The notes: a model not told the origin generated them from the letters alone. Positions 37,410 to 45,912 are shown, counted from the stretch's first letter. The stretch is DNA of 64,000 bases from Bacillus sp. Cs-700 (GCF_011082085.1 NZ_CP041063.1:1798001-1862000), one strand, 5' to 3'. Made by a program: numbers and translations.

Positions 37410-37529
37410 TTATACGTGACGATTATCAATTCGTTTTTCTATCTCAGCAAGTTCTTTTTCATTTTTAAGAAGTTCTGCTTTATTTTGATCAACGAGCTGT
37501 TTAAAAGTTAATTTTTTCAGCTTTTTCAA
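37410..37529 (-). CDS. FbpB-like small basic protein
   Basis: A 39-aa protein resembling Fur-regulated basic protein B (FbpB): KKLKKLTFKQLVDQNKAELL, then ELAEIEKRIDNRH. FbpB is described as an RNA-chaperone-like partner of the FsrA small RNA in the iron-sparing response of B. subtilis. The likely start is TTG at 37529 (or TTG at 37532), with GGTG at short spacing; an in-frame TGA just upstream limits the start. A strong terminator follows. No Fur box is evident upstream, although a TATAAT (about 37570) may be its -10. Confidence 0.7.
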   Translation of the reverse strand: MKKLKKLTFKQLVDQNKAELLKNEKELAEIEKRIDNRHV

Positions 37530-37635
37530 CAAAATTCACCAACTTTCCCTCTGCATGATTTCATTATACAACAGGAATACGTTAGATAAGTTAACAAACT
37601 ATTAAAATTTTGTGAAAATTAACACACATTTCAGT

Positions 37636-38256
37636 TTATGAATGATATTCAGATTCATTCCTATCGGATGGAGGGCCACCACTTAAACCATAAAAGAATA
37701 ATTGCAGCACGTCGTCCAAAAAGTCTTTTCGCTCTGACCAGGTTTCAGCTGAAACTTGCTGCACCTCTGTTTTCAGGGCATTGAGATAAAACATGATCGC
37801 TTCCATTGACAGTGAAGCATTAATCTCCCCTCGCTCTCGTGCCCTTTCAAGAAGCTGAACGAACAGTGGAAGGGTTTGTGTTCGGTAAAAATGGTCTACA
37901 TATTTTTTCAACTCTTCGTCTGTCGTTAACATCTCTTGAAGTAGCGATGGGTCAAGACTCTGAACAGCTTTATGTTTTTCAAAAACAATTAACTCAACCA
38001 ATTCAGGGAACGTACGCTCTTCCTCAACACTCTCTTTAAATATTTGAAACTGTTGATGCATGTATTCCTTCATCACCGCTCGCACAAGCTCTTCTTTACT
38101 AGTGAAGTGATTGTAAATCGTTACTTGAGAAACTCCTGCAAACCGCGCAATGTCACTGATTTTCACTTTCTTAATGCCCTCTTTATTAAATAACGTAAAA
38201 GCAGCATTTATAATATCTTTACGCTTTTGTTGTTTTCGCAATTCAAATCCATTCAT
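37636..38256 (-). CDS. TetR-family transcriptional regulator
   Basis: A 206-aa repressor. The N-terminal helix-turn-helix is IINAAFTLFNKEGIKKVKISDIA followed by VSQVTIYNHFTSKEELV. The C-terminal part is a ligand-binding helical domain without obvious features. The ATG at 38256 (or 38262) is preferred: the frame stays open to 38313, but that extension would run through the long inverted repeat at 38281-38318, the probable operator. Divergent from an ABC exporter pair, which it likely represses together with itself. Confidence 0.9.
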   Translation of the reverse strand: MNGFELRKQQKRKDIINAAFTLFNKEGIKKVKISDIARFAGVSQVTIYNHFTSKEELVRAVMKEYMHQQFQIFKESVEEERTFPELVELIVFEKHKAVQSLDPSLLQEMLTTDEELKKYVDHFYRTQTLPLFVQLLERARERGEINASLSMEAIMFYLNALKTEVQQVSAETWSERKDFLDDVLQLFFYGLSGGPPSDRNESEYHS

Positions 38257-38280
38257 TTTCATCACCACTCTTAGTATAGC

Positions 38281-38318
38281 ATTTATTGAACTATTTATTA
38301 AATTTAAGTTCAATAAAT
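38281..38318. promoter_or_regulatory. Inverted repeat, probable TetR-family operator
   Basis: Perfect 12-bp arms ATTTATTGAACT / AGTTCAATAAAT separated by 14 bp, in the divergent region between the tetR gene and the ABC exporter. A further TAGTTCAA half-site lies near 38378. The arms are unusually long for chance in 90 bp. Confidence 0.75.
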
Positions 38319-38403
38319 ATTGATTATTTCCATGCAGTCATTTATGATAAAAATGAAATATATATTAGATAATAGTTCAAAATTTGACTGAGGGGGAACC
38401 TCA

Positions 38404-39291
38404 ATGATCGAATTAAACGGCTTAACCAAAAAATTTTCAAATGGAAAAGGAATTTTTGACGTTACTTTCTCCATTCCAAAAGGAGAGGTATTTGGCTTTC
38501 TCGGACCGAACGGTGCTGGAAAATCAACAACGATTCGTCATCTGATGGGATTTATGAAACCTTCAAAAGGCTCAGCAATGATAAATGGGATGGATGCATG
38601 GAAAGATGCGGCTAGGATCCAAGAAAAGATAGGATATCTTCCTGGTGAAATCTCTTTTCTTGATGGCATGGATGGGATGGAATTTCTTAAACTTGTCGGT
38701 GGCATGCGAGGAATGAAGCAAACAGACTATCGCGACGAGCTCATTCATCGCCTTCAGTTCGATGTGAAAACACCGATTCGTAAGATGTCAAAGGGAATGA
38801 AGCAAAAAGTCGGTATCGTGGCAGCTTTTATGCATGAACCGGAAGTCATTATTCTAGATGAACCGACATCAGGCCTTGATCCACTTATGCAGCGTATTTT
38901 CATTGAAATTGTGATGGAACAGAAGGAAAAAAGGACCACATTTCTCATGTCCTCTCATAGTTTTTCAGAAATTGAACGTACGTGTGATCGAGCCGCGATT
39001 ATTAAAGATGGCAAAATTGTTGTCGTCGAAAATATTCATGACCTCCAGCAAAAACAGCGTCGACTCTTTGATGTGACGTTTGCAAGCGAGGAAGAAGCTA
39101 AGCTCGTAAAAGAAAGTAAACTTGACGTTATTTCAGTCACCGAGAACCGTGCAGAAATTGCTGTACAGGGAGATTACAATCAATTTATTCGGGCTTTAGC
39201 AGATTATCAAATTCGAAATATTGATATTCATGAACAAAACCTTGAAGAAGTCTTTCTTAACTATTACGATAGGGAGGCGAACCCATCATGA
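38404..39291 (+). CDS. ABC exporter ATP-binding protein
   Basis: A 295-aa ATPase. Walker A GPNGAGKST, Q-loop-like IGYLPGE (Gln replaced by Gly), signature MSKGMKQKVGIVAA, Walker B VIILDEPTSGLDP and H-loop SSHSFSE are visible. The C-terminal about 80 residues form the regulatory tail of the CcmA/NatA-like drug-exporter group. It overlaps the permease gene by 4 bp (ATGA) and is divergent from the TetR gene, so it is probably a repressor-controlled efflux system. Confidence 0.92.
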   Translation: MIELNGLTKKFSNGKGIFDVTFSIPKGEVFGFLGPNGAGKSTTIRHLMGFMKPSKGSAMINGMDAWKDAARIQEKIGYLPGEISFLDGMDGMEFLKLVGGMRGMKQTDYRDELIHRLQFDVKTPIRKMSKGMKQKVGIVAAFMHEPEVIILDEPTSGLDPLMQRIFIEIVMEQKEKRTTFLMSSHSFSEIERTCDRAAIIKDGKIVVVENIHDLQQKQRRLFDVTFASEEEAKLVKESKLDVISVTENRAEIAVQGDYNQFIRALADYQIRNIDIHEQNLEEVFLNYYDREANPS

Positions 39292-40094
39292 ACATCACGT
39301 TATATGCAAAGATGTTAAAGGTTCATGCCAAATCAATTTCTAGCTATGCGATTGGTTCTGCTCTCTACCTTCTGTTAATCATCGGCATTTATCCTTCGAT
39401 TGCGGATGCACCTGGATTAAATGAATTAATGGAGTCGATGCCTGAAAGCTTTCTTGCGGCCTTTGGGATGGAGGGCGGCTTTCAACACGTGAGTGACTTT
39501 ATTGCAGGTGAATATTATGGGTTACTGTATGTGGTGATTTTGTCGATTTTTTGCTTAATGACAGCGTCTCAGCTAATGGCTCGGCACATTGATCGAGGCT
39601 CAATGGCTTATATTCTTGCGATGCCGAACTCTAGAAAAAAAATCGCCTTTACTCAAGCACTTGTGCTTATGACAGGACTTCTGATTATCGGATTAACGAC
39701 AGCTTTAGCAGGAGTCATTGGGACAGAGATCTTAATTGAGGATAAACCTTTTGAAGCAATGACGTTTATGAATGTTAACCTTGTCGGCATTCTATTATTC
39801 TTTGTTATTTCAGGCTACTCGTTTTTATTCTCTTGTTTGTTAAATGATGAGCGACAGGCTCTTGGGATTTCCGGATTACTGACAATCGTCTTCTATGGAA
39901 TGGATTTAGTCGGAAAAATGAGCGAAAAGCTTGATTGGATGGTACACCTTTCTCTCTTCTCAACGTTTCGCCCTGTTGAAATTGCGAGAGGTTCTGTAGA
40001 CGTCTGGCCAACTGCCACATTCTTATTTTTACTAGGTACAGTGCTCTATGCTGTTGCCATTCTCATTTTCTCCAAAAGAGACCTTCCTCTATAA
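39288..40094 (+). CDS. ABC-2-type permease of the TetR-controlled exporter
   Basis: A 268-aa membrane protein with six predicted helices, including one near the N-terminus (IGSALYLLLIIGIYPSI) and one at the C-terminus (ATFLFLLGTVLYAVAILIF). The extracytoplasmic loop after helix 1 (LMESMPESFLAAFGMEGG) is typical of this permease group. Translationally coupled to the ATPase gene. Substrate unknown. Confidence 0.88.
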   Translation: MNITLYAKMLKVHAKSISSYAIGSALYLLLIIGIYPSIADAPGLNELMESMPESFLAAFGMEGGFQHVSDFIAGEYYGLLYVVILSIFCLMTASQLMARHIDRGSMAYILAMPNSRKKIAFTQALVLMTGLLIIGLTTALAGVIGTEILIEDKPFEAMTFMNVNLVGILLFFVISGYSFLFSCLLNDERQALGISGLLTIVFYGMDLVGKMSEKLDWMVHLSLFSTFRPVEIARGSVDVWPTATFLFLLGTVLYAVAILIFSKRDLPL

Positions 40095-40121
40095 TAGGGA
40101 ACGAGATAAGGAGTGATCAAA

Positions 40122-40577
40122 ATGAATTATGTAAAGGAACTCCGTGAGTTCGTTGGGCAACGTCCGCTCATTTTAGTTGGCGCTGTCGCTTTAATTTTAA
40201 ACGATAAAGATGAAGTTCTTCTCCAACAACGGAACGAACGAAGAAAGCGATGGGGATTACCAGGCGGGTTAATGGAACCAGGTGAATCGACTGAGGAAAC
40301 CGCCATAAGAGAGTCTTTTGAGGAAACTGGCATAACGATTCGAAACCTCGCGCTCTTCAAGCTTTACTCCGGAGAGGAATTTTTCACAAAAGCTGATAAT
40401 GGTGATGAATTCTATTCTGTCACAACGGCTTATGTTACGAAGGAATACGAGGGGGAGCTTACCTTAACACAGGAAAGTTTAGCATTTGAAACCTTCTCTT
40501 CTACTAATCTCCCTGCTCAGATGGTTGGTAGCCATAGACGAATGATTATGGATTATTTTAACGAAAAGAACAAGTAA
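40122..40577 (+). CDS. Nudix hydrolase
   Basis: A 151-aa pyrophosphohydrolase. The complete Nudix box is GGLMEPGESTEETAIRESFEETGI, matching GX5EX7REUXEEXGU, and sits at about residues 52-74. The substrate group (nucleotide sugar, (d)NTP or other) cannot be told. The ATG at 40122 has AAGGAG 8 nt upstream. It follows the ABC permease by 27 bp on the same strand and may be read with it; a terminator follows. Confidence 0.92.
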   Translation: MNYVKELREFVGQRPLILVGAVALILNDKDEVLLQQRNERRKRWGLPGGLMEPGESTEETAIRESFEETGITIRNLALFKLYSGEEFFTKADNGDEFYSVTTAYVTKEYEGELTLTQESLAFETFSSTNLPAQMVGSHRRMIMDYFNEKNK

Positions 40578-40583
40578 TCTTGA

Positions 40584-40616
40584 AGCAATGGGGAGGTCTC
40601 CATTGCTCCTTTTTTT
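40584..40616 (+). terminator. Terminator of the exporter / Nudix unit
   Basis: Stem AGCAATGG / CCATTGCT with an 8-nt loop followed by CCTTTTTTT. Confidence 0.92.
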
Positions 40617-40755
40617 GCAATAAACTAGTACTGATTACCTCTTTTTCCCTTTTCATTGTCTTCTATCACTCGATAATTCTTTTCTTATGTTAGAATGAGA
40701 AAGTCATTTTGACAAAACTATGAATCTCATTAACTTACATAAGGAAGTGAACACC

Positions 40756-41871
40756 ATGAGGAAATTATTCCTTTTCCTTCTCGTTGCTTTAGTCGCTCTG
40801 GTTACAGCTTGTTCGAACTCCGCATCCACAAACGAGCAGACCGATGAAAAGACAGATCAGCAAGCAACAAATGAAGATGAAAGCAAAGAATCAGATAAGA
40901 AGGCTGAAAAAAAGAATGAAGAAAAAGAAGTGGCTCAACCTTTTGAAGCACTGGCGCCGTCTAAAGATGCGAAACCACTTAAGGAAACAATGACCGAAGA
41001 AGAATTAGCGAAAATGCCTGTTGTCGAAGCACACGGCGAAGATCGTACAAGAAAGACACCCGTTGGCGAAACGTTAATGGAAGGCACAACTGATGAAACA
41101 GACGGTATTCTAAAAGATTATCGCCTCGTTGCTTACTATGGTCAACCAAACTCTACCCAAATGGGAATTTTGGGCGAGATGGAACCTGAAGCATTGATGA
41201 CGAAATTAAAAGAACAGACTCAAGCTTATTCTGATGCTGATCCAGACCGTCCTGCCATTCCAACGATTGAGTTAATCACTACAATTGCTCAGCGTGAGCC
41301 AGGTCCAAATGGAAAGTACTATCACATGACTTCAGAAGAAGATATTGATGAATACGCCGAGCTTGCAAAGAAACATAATGCTATTCTAATGCTAGATGTA
41401 CAGCTTGGTCGTGACACTGCTCTTCATCAAGTACAGCTTCTTGAAAAATGGCTCAAGCTTCCTTACGTTCACGTTGCTATCGATACGGAGTTCCATGTTA
41501 AAGAAGGCCAAACGCCTGGGATCGATCTAGGAAGTGTCGATGGTTCTGAAGTTCAGGAAGTTGTTGACTATGTATCCAAATTTGTTGAGGAAAATGATCT
41601 ACCTGATAAGATTGTGCTCGTCCACCAGTTCACTGACCACGCTGTGACGAACAAACAGGCAATCAAGCCAACAGATAACGTAGAAGTTGCTCTAAACTTT
41701 GACGGCTATGGTGATTATGGAACGAAAATGTCACTCTACCGTAAATTTGTGCGAAATGAGCCCGTTCAATACGGCGGATTTAAAATTTTCTATAATAAAG
41801 ATAAACCGGTTCTAACACCTGCTGAAGTCCTTCAGCTTGATCCGAACCCAGCGATCATAAATTATCAATAA
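40756..41871 (+). CDS. Lipoprotein with a TIM-barrel-like domain
   Basis: A 371-aa exported lipoprotein. The signal peptide LFLFLLVALVALVTAC has a lipobox with the lipidated cysteine at about residue 19. An acidic, lysine-rich linker (to about 55) follows, then a globular domain. That domain has alternating strands and helices with acidic strand ends (NAILMLDVQLG, VHVAIDTEFHV), which suggests a TIM barrel of glycoside-hydrolase or phosphodiesterase kind. I do not recognise the exact family. The ATG at 40756 follows AAGGAAGTG. It ends at a strong terminator. Confidence 0.75.
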   Translation: MRKLFLFLLVALVALVTACSNSASTNEQTDEKTDQQATNEDESKESDKKAEKKNEEKEVAQPFEALAPSKDAKPLKETMTEEELAKMPVVEAHGEDRTRKTPVGETLMEGTTDETDGILKDYRLVAYYGQPNSTQMGILGEMEPEALMTKLKEQTQAYSDADPDRPAIPTIELITTIAQREPGPNGKYYHMTSEEDIDEYAELAKKHNAILMLDVQLGRDTALHQVQLLEKWLKLPYVHVAIDTEFHVKEGQTPGIDLGSVDGSEVQEVVDYVSKFVEENDLPDKIVLVHQFTDHAVTNKQAIKPTDNVEVALNFDGYGDYGTKMSLYRKFVRNEPVQYGGFKIFYNKDKPVLTPAEVLQLDPNPAIINYQ

Positions 41872-41876
41872 TCCGT

Positions 41877-41917
41877 AGCGCTTTTCCCTTCCCTTTTAAG
41901 GGTAAGGCGCTTTTTTT
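41877..41917 (+). terminator. Terminator of the lipoprotein gene
   Basis: Interrupted stem AGCGC...CCCTT / AAGGG...GCGCT followed by TTTTTTT, 5 bp after the stop codon. Confidence 0.85.
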
Positions 41918-42000
41918 GTTCAATATAAACCCTCCGCGCCCACCTTCCCTACGCATACTTTTTCCATGATAAGCCAACCTAATCAATGGAGGTGAGTATC

Positions 42001-42153
42001 ATGGACAAAAAGACGCCAAACAAAGAGGAAATCAGCCAGAACAAATTCACGAATGAATATGGTGCTGATTTAGATGAGCAGGCGATGAATGGCGATTACG
42101 GCATGTTAGAAACAGAGGAAGAAGATCGAGCGAACAAAAAAGGGAAGAAATAA
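42001..42153 (+). CDS. Small acidic hypothetical protein (50 aa)
   Basis: A short soluble protein rich in Glu, Asp, Asn and Lys (KFTNEYGADLDEQAMNGDYG), without hydrophobic segments. GGAGGT lies 7 nt before the ATG, and a terminator follows 4 bp after the stop, so it is a complete transcription unit. The composition resembles small spore- or stress-associated proteins of bacilli, but I do not assign a family. Confidence 0.7.
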   Translation: MDKKTPNKEEISQNKFTNEYGADLDEQAMNGDYGMLETEEEDRANKKGKK

Positions 42154-42157
42154 TGAG

Positions 42158-42194
42158 AGCCACCTTGTCCATCCAGTGATAAGGTGGCTTTCCA
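42158..42194 (+). terminator. Terminator of the 50-aa gene
   Basis: Nine-bp stem AGCCACCTT / AAGGTGGCT (42158-42189) with a 14-nt loop and TTCCATTTTT after it. Confidence 0.75.
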
Positions 42195-42351
42195 TTTTTA
42201 GATAAATATTCTATTTAGGAAAGCAACCTCTCACTTTTAAATCGTCCATCACAATCGTATTTACGTATTTTACATAAGACAACCGCTTGTGTTTTTTACT
42301 ATTTGAAATGAATCATAATGATGCCCCAACTAGGGTCAAGCACTTTATCCT

Positions 42352-42660
42352 TTAATCCACTTGCTTAACTTCCTCAGTCTCTGAATTTACAGTAAACTTC
42401 TTTATTACGTGATGTTGACCGTCATGTACCCTTATGTAGTAGAACGACTGCTCTTCTTTAACAAAATCCACGGTATAGGTTCTTTGCTCCTCACTCGTTA
42501 GCCGTTCATATATGAGAACTTCAGCATCGTCTCGAGACAATCGCCCTTCCGTTTCAGCCATATTATCCTCAACTGTGAGCACGTCTAAATGGGCTGAACA
42601 ACTAACCAAACCTAGCACGGCAAAAAGGAGGAAAGTGATCTGAAAGAAATGCCTATACAT
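42352..42660 (-). CDS. Small lipoprotein
   Basis: A 102-aa lipoprotein: signal peptide FFQITFLLFAVLGLVSC with lipobox LVSC and the lipidated cysteine at about residue 21. The mature part has YERLTSEEQRTYTVDF and FYYIRVHDGQHHVIKKFTV, a short alpha/beta domain that could be PepSY-like, but this is weak. The ATG at 42660 lies 9 nt after GGAGG. Part of a minus-strand cluster of small envelope proteins (42352-43535). Confidence 0.75.
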   Translation of the reverse strand: MYRHFFQITFLLFAVLGLVSCSAHLDVLTVEDNMAETEGRLSRDDAEVLIYERLTSEEQRTYTVDFVKEEQSFYYIRVHDGQHHVIKKFTVNSETEEVKQVD

Positions 42661-42699
42661 GTAACGCCGCCTCCCCATTTCTCGTCACGTTGCAGATTG

Positions 42700-42873
42700 T
42701 TAAAGCTTGGAACCCTCATCATTCTTTACTTCTAGTTTACTTTCTACTTTTCTTAACAAGTCATTTTGCACCTGTAGTTGATCCGTGATTTTCGATCCAA
42801 CTTTTTCTATTGTTTTCGTTAAAGACCAGAATAAAATAAAAATAAAAACAATCAAAATCATGCCTGTACTCAT
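42700..42873 (-). CDS. Small membrane protein with coiled-coil tail
   Basis: A 57-aa protein with one N-terminal helix (MILIVFIFILFWSLTKTI) followed by a heptad-like polar tail (VGSKITDQLQVQNDLLRKVESKL). It starts near 42873 after AGAAGG, though the spacing is tight, and the frame is open upstream to 42909 just after the neighbouring gene. No family recognised. Confidence 0.6.
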   Translation of the reverse strand: MSTGMILIVFIFILFWSLTKTIEKVGSKITDQLQVQNDLLRKVESKLEVKNDEGSKL

Positions 42874-42910
42874 CCTTCTCTCTTTTTCTAATAGCCTTAG
42901 CCGTTTCAAT

Positions 42911-43300
42911 TTACGTTCCTTGTTTGGACGATTGTAGAAATGATTTTCTAACGTAAATGGTATACATCAAAACAACGAGTGAAAAAATCATATTTCCGAG
43001 GAAAGGCTGCGGAGATGGATTGGAAATAAGGAGTGCACTAATACATCCAAAGAGTATGGAATAAGCGATCATGAACCAGTAGCCCCAGTTTGTGAGCCTG
43101 ATGTATCCATATACCAATACAAGAGAAAGAAGAGCGATGAGGAATCTCATCATCCTTTCCGGAACATATGGTAATCCAAACCGTTCCGCAATCCCAATCG
43201 TATTGGCGCCTGCGTCATAAAAAATGGCGGAGATGAATAAAACCGCCGCTCCAAATAAGTAAAAGTAGCTAATGAGTGTTACGCCTTTCGGTCTTTTCAA
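42911..43300 (-). CDS. Four-helix membrane protein
   Basis: A 129-aa integral membrane protein with four hydrophobic helices (VTLISYFYLFGAAVLFISAIF, RFLIALLSLVLVYGYI, YWFMIAYSILFGCISALLI, NMIFSLVVLMYTIYV). TTG start with AGGAGG 6 nt upstream. It ends 38 bp before the coiled-coil membrane protein and is probably co-transcribed with it. Function unknown. Confidence 0.7.
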   Translation of the reverse strand: MKRPKGVTLISYFYLFGAAVLFISAIFYDAGANTIGIAERFGLPYVPERMMRFLIALLSLVLVYGYIRLTNWGYWFMIAYSILFGCISALLISNPSPQPFLGNMIFSLVVLMYTIYVRKSFLQSSKQGT

Positions 43301-43346
43301 TATTCTCCTCCTGATTTCTTATGTAGCTAATGTTATAGCTCTTATC

Positions 43347-43535
43347 TTACTTTTCTTTTTCGTCTTGCTTGATATCTTCGTTTTTAATAAATAGATAAAG
43401 ATGCATAACCACTCCAAATACTATAATGCCAATACCTAACTCTTGAAACCACATGAAATAAAAATTATCAAAGTAAGTAAACGAGAATAAAAGAAACCCT
43501 AACGTTACATAAATAGCCGCTACAACGTGACCCAT
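43347..43535 (-). CDS. Two-helix small membrane protein
   Basis: A 62-aa protein with two hydrophobic helices (VAAIYVTLGFLLFSFTYF and LGIGIIVFGVVMHLYLFI) and a charged tail ending in DEKEK. AGGTGTG precedes the ATG. First gene of the minus-strand cluster of small envelope proteins. No family recognised. Confidence 0.65.
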   Translation of the reverse strand: MGHVVAAIYVTLGFLLFSFTYFDNFYFMWFQELGIGIIVFGVVMHLYLFIKNEDIKQDEKEK

Positions 43536-43754
43536 TTTTCACACCTGCCTTTTCGTTCAACTACAACTACAACCAATTATTTCAAAATGCTGTGTTACTG
43601 GCAATGTTTTCTTTGAGCATTTAACCGGCAACAAAAAGTCTACGAAATGCATCTCACCCTAACAAAGTGACGTCTTATCTTTATTCAAATGACATCCTGC
43701 TTTTCCAGATCTATACTATTCTTAAGAAAGCCGCAAAACAAAGGATGTGAACAA

Positions 43755-44210
43755 GTGAAAATTTCACTCGATGTTGATCGGAAGTATGAAGAAACGAGCG
43801 TAACGATTCACTGTAGAGAAATGGATAATTCAATTAAAGAGATATTGGACTATCTAAACTCACAGAAAACGGAATTCATTGTAGGTAAAAAAGGCGAGCA
43901 ACAGCACATCTTAAAACCAAATCAAGTGCACTCTTTCCATTCAGAAGGAGATCAAGTAATGGCTACGACATCTCAAGGCGTTTTTAAAGTGAAAGAGAAA
44001 TTGTATGAGCTAGAAGAAAGTTTGCCAATGAATACATTTATACGGCTTTCCAAGTCTGTTATTGCTAACTTGCATGAAATCAGCCACTTTGAACCATCAT
44101 TTAACGGCACGCTCGCTGTACACTTTCAATCTGGTAAGAAAGAATATGCTTCGAGACATTATGTAGGCAAAATAAAAGAGGTTCTGAAAATGAACAGGAG
44201 GGTAAAATAA
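43755..44210 (+). CDS. LytTR-domain transcriptional regulator
   Basis: A 151-aa regulator. The C-terminal about 100 residues are a LytTR DNA-binding domain (KPNQVHSFHSEGDQVMATT, then NTFIRLSKSVIANLHEI and YASRHYVGKIKEVL). There is no receiver domain, so it is not a response regulator. The start is probably the GTG at 43755, 7 nt after AAAGGATG; the frame is open to 43689 without a ribosome site. It is followed at once by a DUF3021 membrane protein; such LytTR/DUF3021 pairs are a recurrent regulator / membrane partner unit in Firmicutes. Confidence 0.9.
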   Translation: MKISLDVDRKYEETSVTIHCREMDNSIKEILDYLNSQKTEFIVGKKGEQQHILKPNQVHSFHSEGDQVMATTSQGVFKVKEKLYELEESLPMNTFIRLSKSVIANLHEISHFEPSFNGTLAVHFQSGKKEYASRHYVGKIKEVLKMNRRVK

Positions 44211-44624
44211 ATGAAAACATTTTTGTTTAGAAGTATGGTTGGGTTATTTTTCGGAGGGTTTTTAGCTGTTTTACTAACATATGGAATTATTTTCATAGGT
44301 GATCAAACAACGCTTGACTCTAATCTTTTTGTAACAAACTCGTTAGGAGCGATTTTCTGTGGATGGTTATTTACGGTCACTCCACTATACTTTGAAATTC
44401 ATTCCCTTAAACTCCCACAGCAAACAGCATTACACTTTTTCACCGTGATGGTTGTCTACTTTATTTTGGCGTATGGCATTGGTTGGATCCAGCCAGATCT
44501 AGTAAATATATTACTCTTTATTGCGATTGCTTTTGTAACCTACAGCATCTCGTGGACGGCTTTCTACTTGTACTTTAAGCATGAGACTAAGAAATTAAAT
44601 GACGATCTACAGCAAATAAAGTAG
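44211..44624 (+). CDS. DUF3021 membrane protein, partner of LytTR regulator
   Basis: A 137-aa protein with four predicted helices (LFFGGFLAVLLTYGIIFIG, LGAIFCGWLFTVTPLYFEI, FFTVMVVYFILAYGIGWI, ILLFIAIAFVTYSISWTAF) and a short basic C-terminus, as in DUF3021 proteins. The start codon is directly after the LytTR stop, and AGGAGG lies at the end of that gene. It probably tethers or inhibits the LytTR protein, as established for the related LytTR regulatory systems (inference for this pair). Confidence 0.85.
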   Translation: MKTFLFRSMVGLFFGGFLAVLLTYGIIFIGDQTTLDSNLFVTNSLGAIFCGWLFTVTPLYFEIHSLKLPQQTALHFFTVMVVYFILAYGIGWIQPDLVNILLFIAIAFVTYSISWTAFYLYFKHETKKLNDDLQQIK

Positions 44625-44648
44625 CCTTTTCTTTAGTATCAATAACCG

Positions 44649-44675
44649 AGCGCATTCAAATGGGATGCGCTTTTA
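44649..44675 (+). terminator. Terminator of the LytTR / DUF3021 pair
   Basis: Stem AGCGCAT / ATGCGCT (44649-44671) with a 9-nt loop followed by TTTT, 24 bp after the stop. Confidence 0.7.
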
Positions 44676-45515
44676 AAAGTATTTTGTATAGAAGTCGTGA
44701 CGGAGTTTTCCACTAAGCTGAGCATATAACTTTGTTGTTTCACTTTTCTCATGCCCCATCAAACTCTGAATCACTTCAAGAGGAGCTCCGTTATTGATCA
44801 TATGCGTTGCGTAACTATGTCTTAATTGATGAGGGTGAATCACTTTATCAAGTTCTGCACGTCTGGAAATTCGTTTAATGATATAGCGAACAAGATCAAT
44901 ACTCATCCTTCTTTTTGGCCTTCTCTCCGTTATGAATAAGCAAGGTTCAAGGTCATTACGCTCATCAAGATAGCGTTTTAACCAGATAGAACACCGCGTG
45001 TTAAAATACACTTCTCTTTCCTTATCTCCTTTTCCATGAACAATGACAGAATTTGAATGAAAGTTAACATCTTCACGATTAAGCTTCACAACTTCACCAA
45101 TACGACAACCAGTTGAGTAAAAGAATTCAAACAACGCTTTTTCCATGGTATTCTGACAGGCTTCTCTCAAGTGTTCAATTTCTATTTCATTTAGAAACTT
45201 TGGAATTCTTTTACCAAGCTTAGGTTCTTTCAATTTAGCGGCTGGATTTTTCTGAATAAGTCCCTCATCATAAGACCATTTAAACAGTGAACGGATGCAG
45301 CGAACACGATGTCCTAAACTAGAAGACTTTAAATGACTCCCCATTTTCACTAAATAAGCTTTAAGCTGATCTGTCGTAATCCCATTTATATCAACATTGC
45401 CAAAGTGACGTAAGAGCTGATTGTACTGAAAGTTGTATGTCTTGAGCGTTAACGGAGAATAACCCTCAATCTGCTTATCAAGATTATACTTTTCCCAAAC
45501 AAGTGATAACAACAT
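44673..45515 (-). CDS. Tyrosine recombinase (XerC/XerD-like integrase)
   Basis: A 280-aa site-specific recombinase. The N-terminal SAM-like domain (about 1-90) is followed by the catalytic domain: Arg in STGCRIGEVVKL, Lys in VHGKGDKEREV, HxxR in HPHQLRHSYATHMI, His in LMGHEKSETT, and the nucleophile Tyr in TKLYAQLS. All six catalytic residues are present. The length fits XerC/D, but the context is accessory, so this may be a stand-alone recombinase of a lost element rather than the chromosome dimer resolvase. GGAG precedes the ATG. No att sites were recognised. Confidence 0.9.
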   Translation of the reverse strand: MLLSLVWEKYNLDKQIEGYSPLTLKTYNFQYNQLLRHFGNVDINGITTDQLKAYLVKMGSHLKSSSLGHRVRCIRSLFKWSYDEGLIQKNPAAKLKEPKLGKRIPKFLNEIEIEHLREACQNTMEKALFEFFYSTGCRIGEVVKLNREDVNFHSNSVIVHGKGDKEREVYFNTRCSIWLKRYLDERNDLEPCLFITERRPKRRMSIDLVRYIIKRISRRAELDKVIHPHQLRHSYATHMINNGAPLEVIQSLMGHEKSETTKLYAQLSGKLRHDFYTKYF

Positions 45516-45664
45516 TCACTCCACTCCCCCAGGTTACGAATCTAGTAATCTTGAATCTATTATGTCCAGGAAGTGTAGAGTTTATGCTAGAGTTATTCCA
45601 AATCTTCTGTTCGATCCTTAAAGCGAAAAAAAACACTTTATGGTAATTTTTTTACTATTTTATT

Positions 45665-45912
45665 TTAGGACTCTGGCATAATCCAAATAATTTCGCATAT
45701 GCGAACAAAGAAAGTTGAATCATGTTCTTTAACCACAACATGATCTGGTTTGGCATCAATAACTGTTCCATTTACTGGACCACGTGATGTATCAATAACC
45801 CCTCTATTTCCAATCAGGCTGCGAAGAGCTGCATATAGTAAGGCTCTAAAACCACAACTTGCATAGGGGCATTTGGTGACATGTGGGAATACATCATTCC
45901 ACTGGGATTCAT
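45665..45912 (-). pseudogene. YuzF/DUF2642-like protein, frameshifted
   Basis: From the ATG at 45912 (GGAGGA 5 nt upstream) the frame encodes a Met/Pro-rich N-terminus ending in YYMQLFAA and then a stop. One base short, in the adjacent frame, the sequence continues as LIGNRGVIDTSRGPVNGTV, then AKPDHVVVKEHDSTFFVRICEIIWIMPE. The second part is clearly YuzF-like. Restoring one base near 45815-45835 gives an 82-aa protein, the family size. Either an inactivated spore- or cell-surface-associated gene or an assembly error. Confidence 0.75.

Noticed and set aside
37636-38313. TetR gene extended upstream to 38313
   Set aside because: The extension runs through the probable operator and lacks a ribosome site; the start at 38256 is better.
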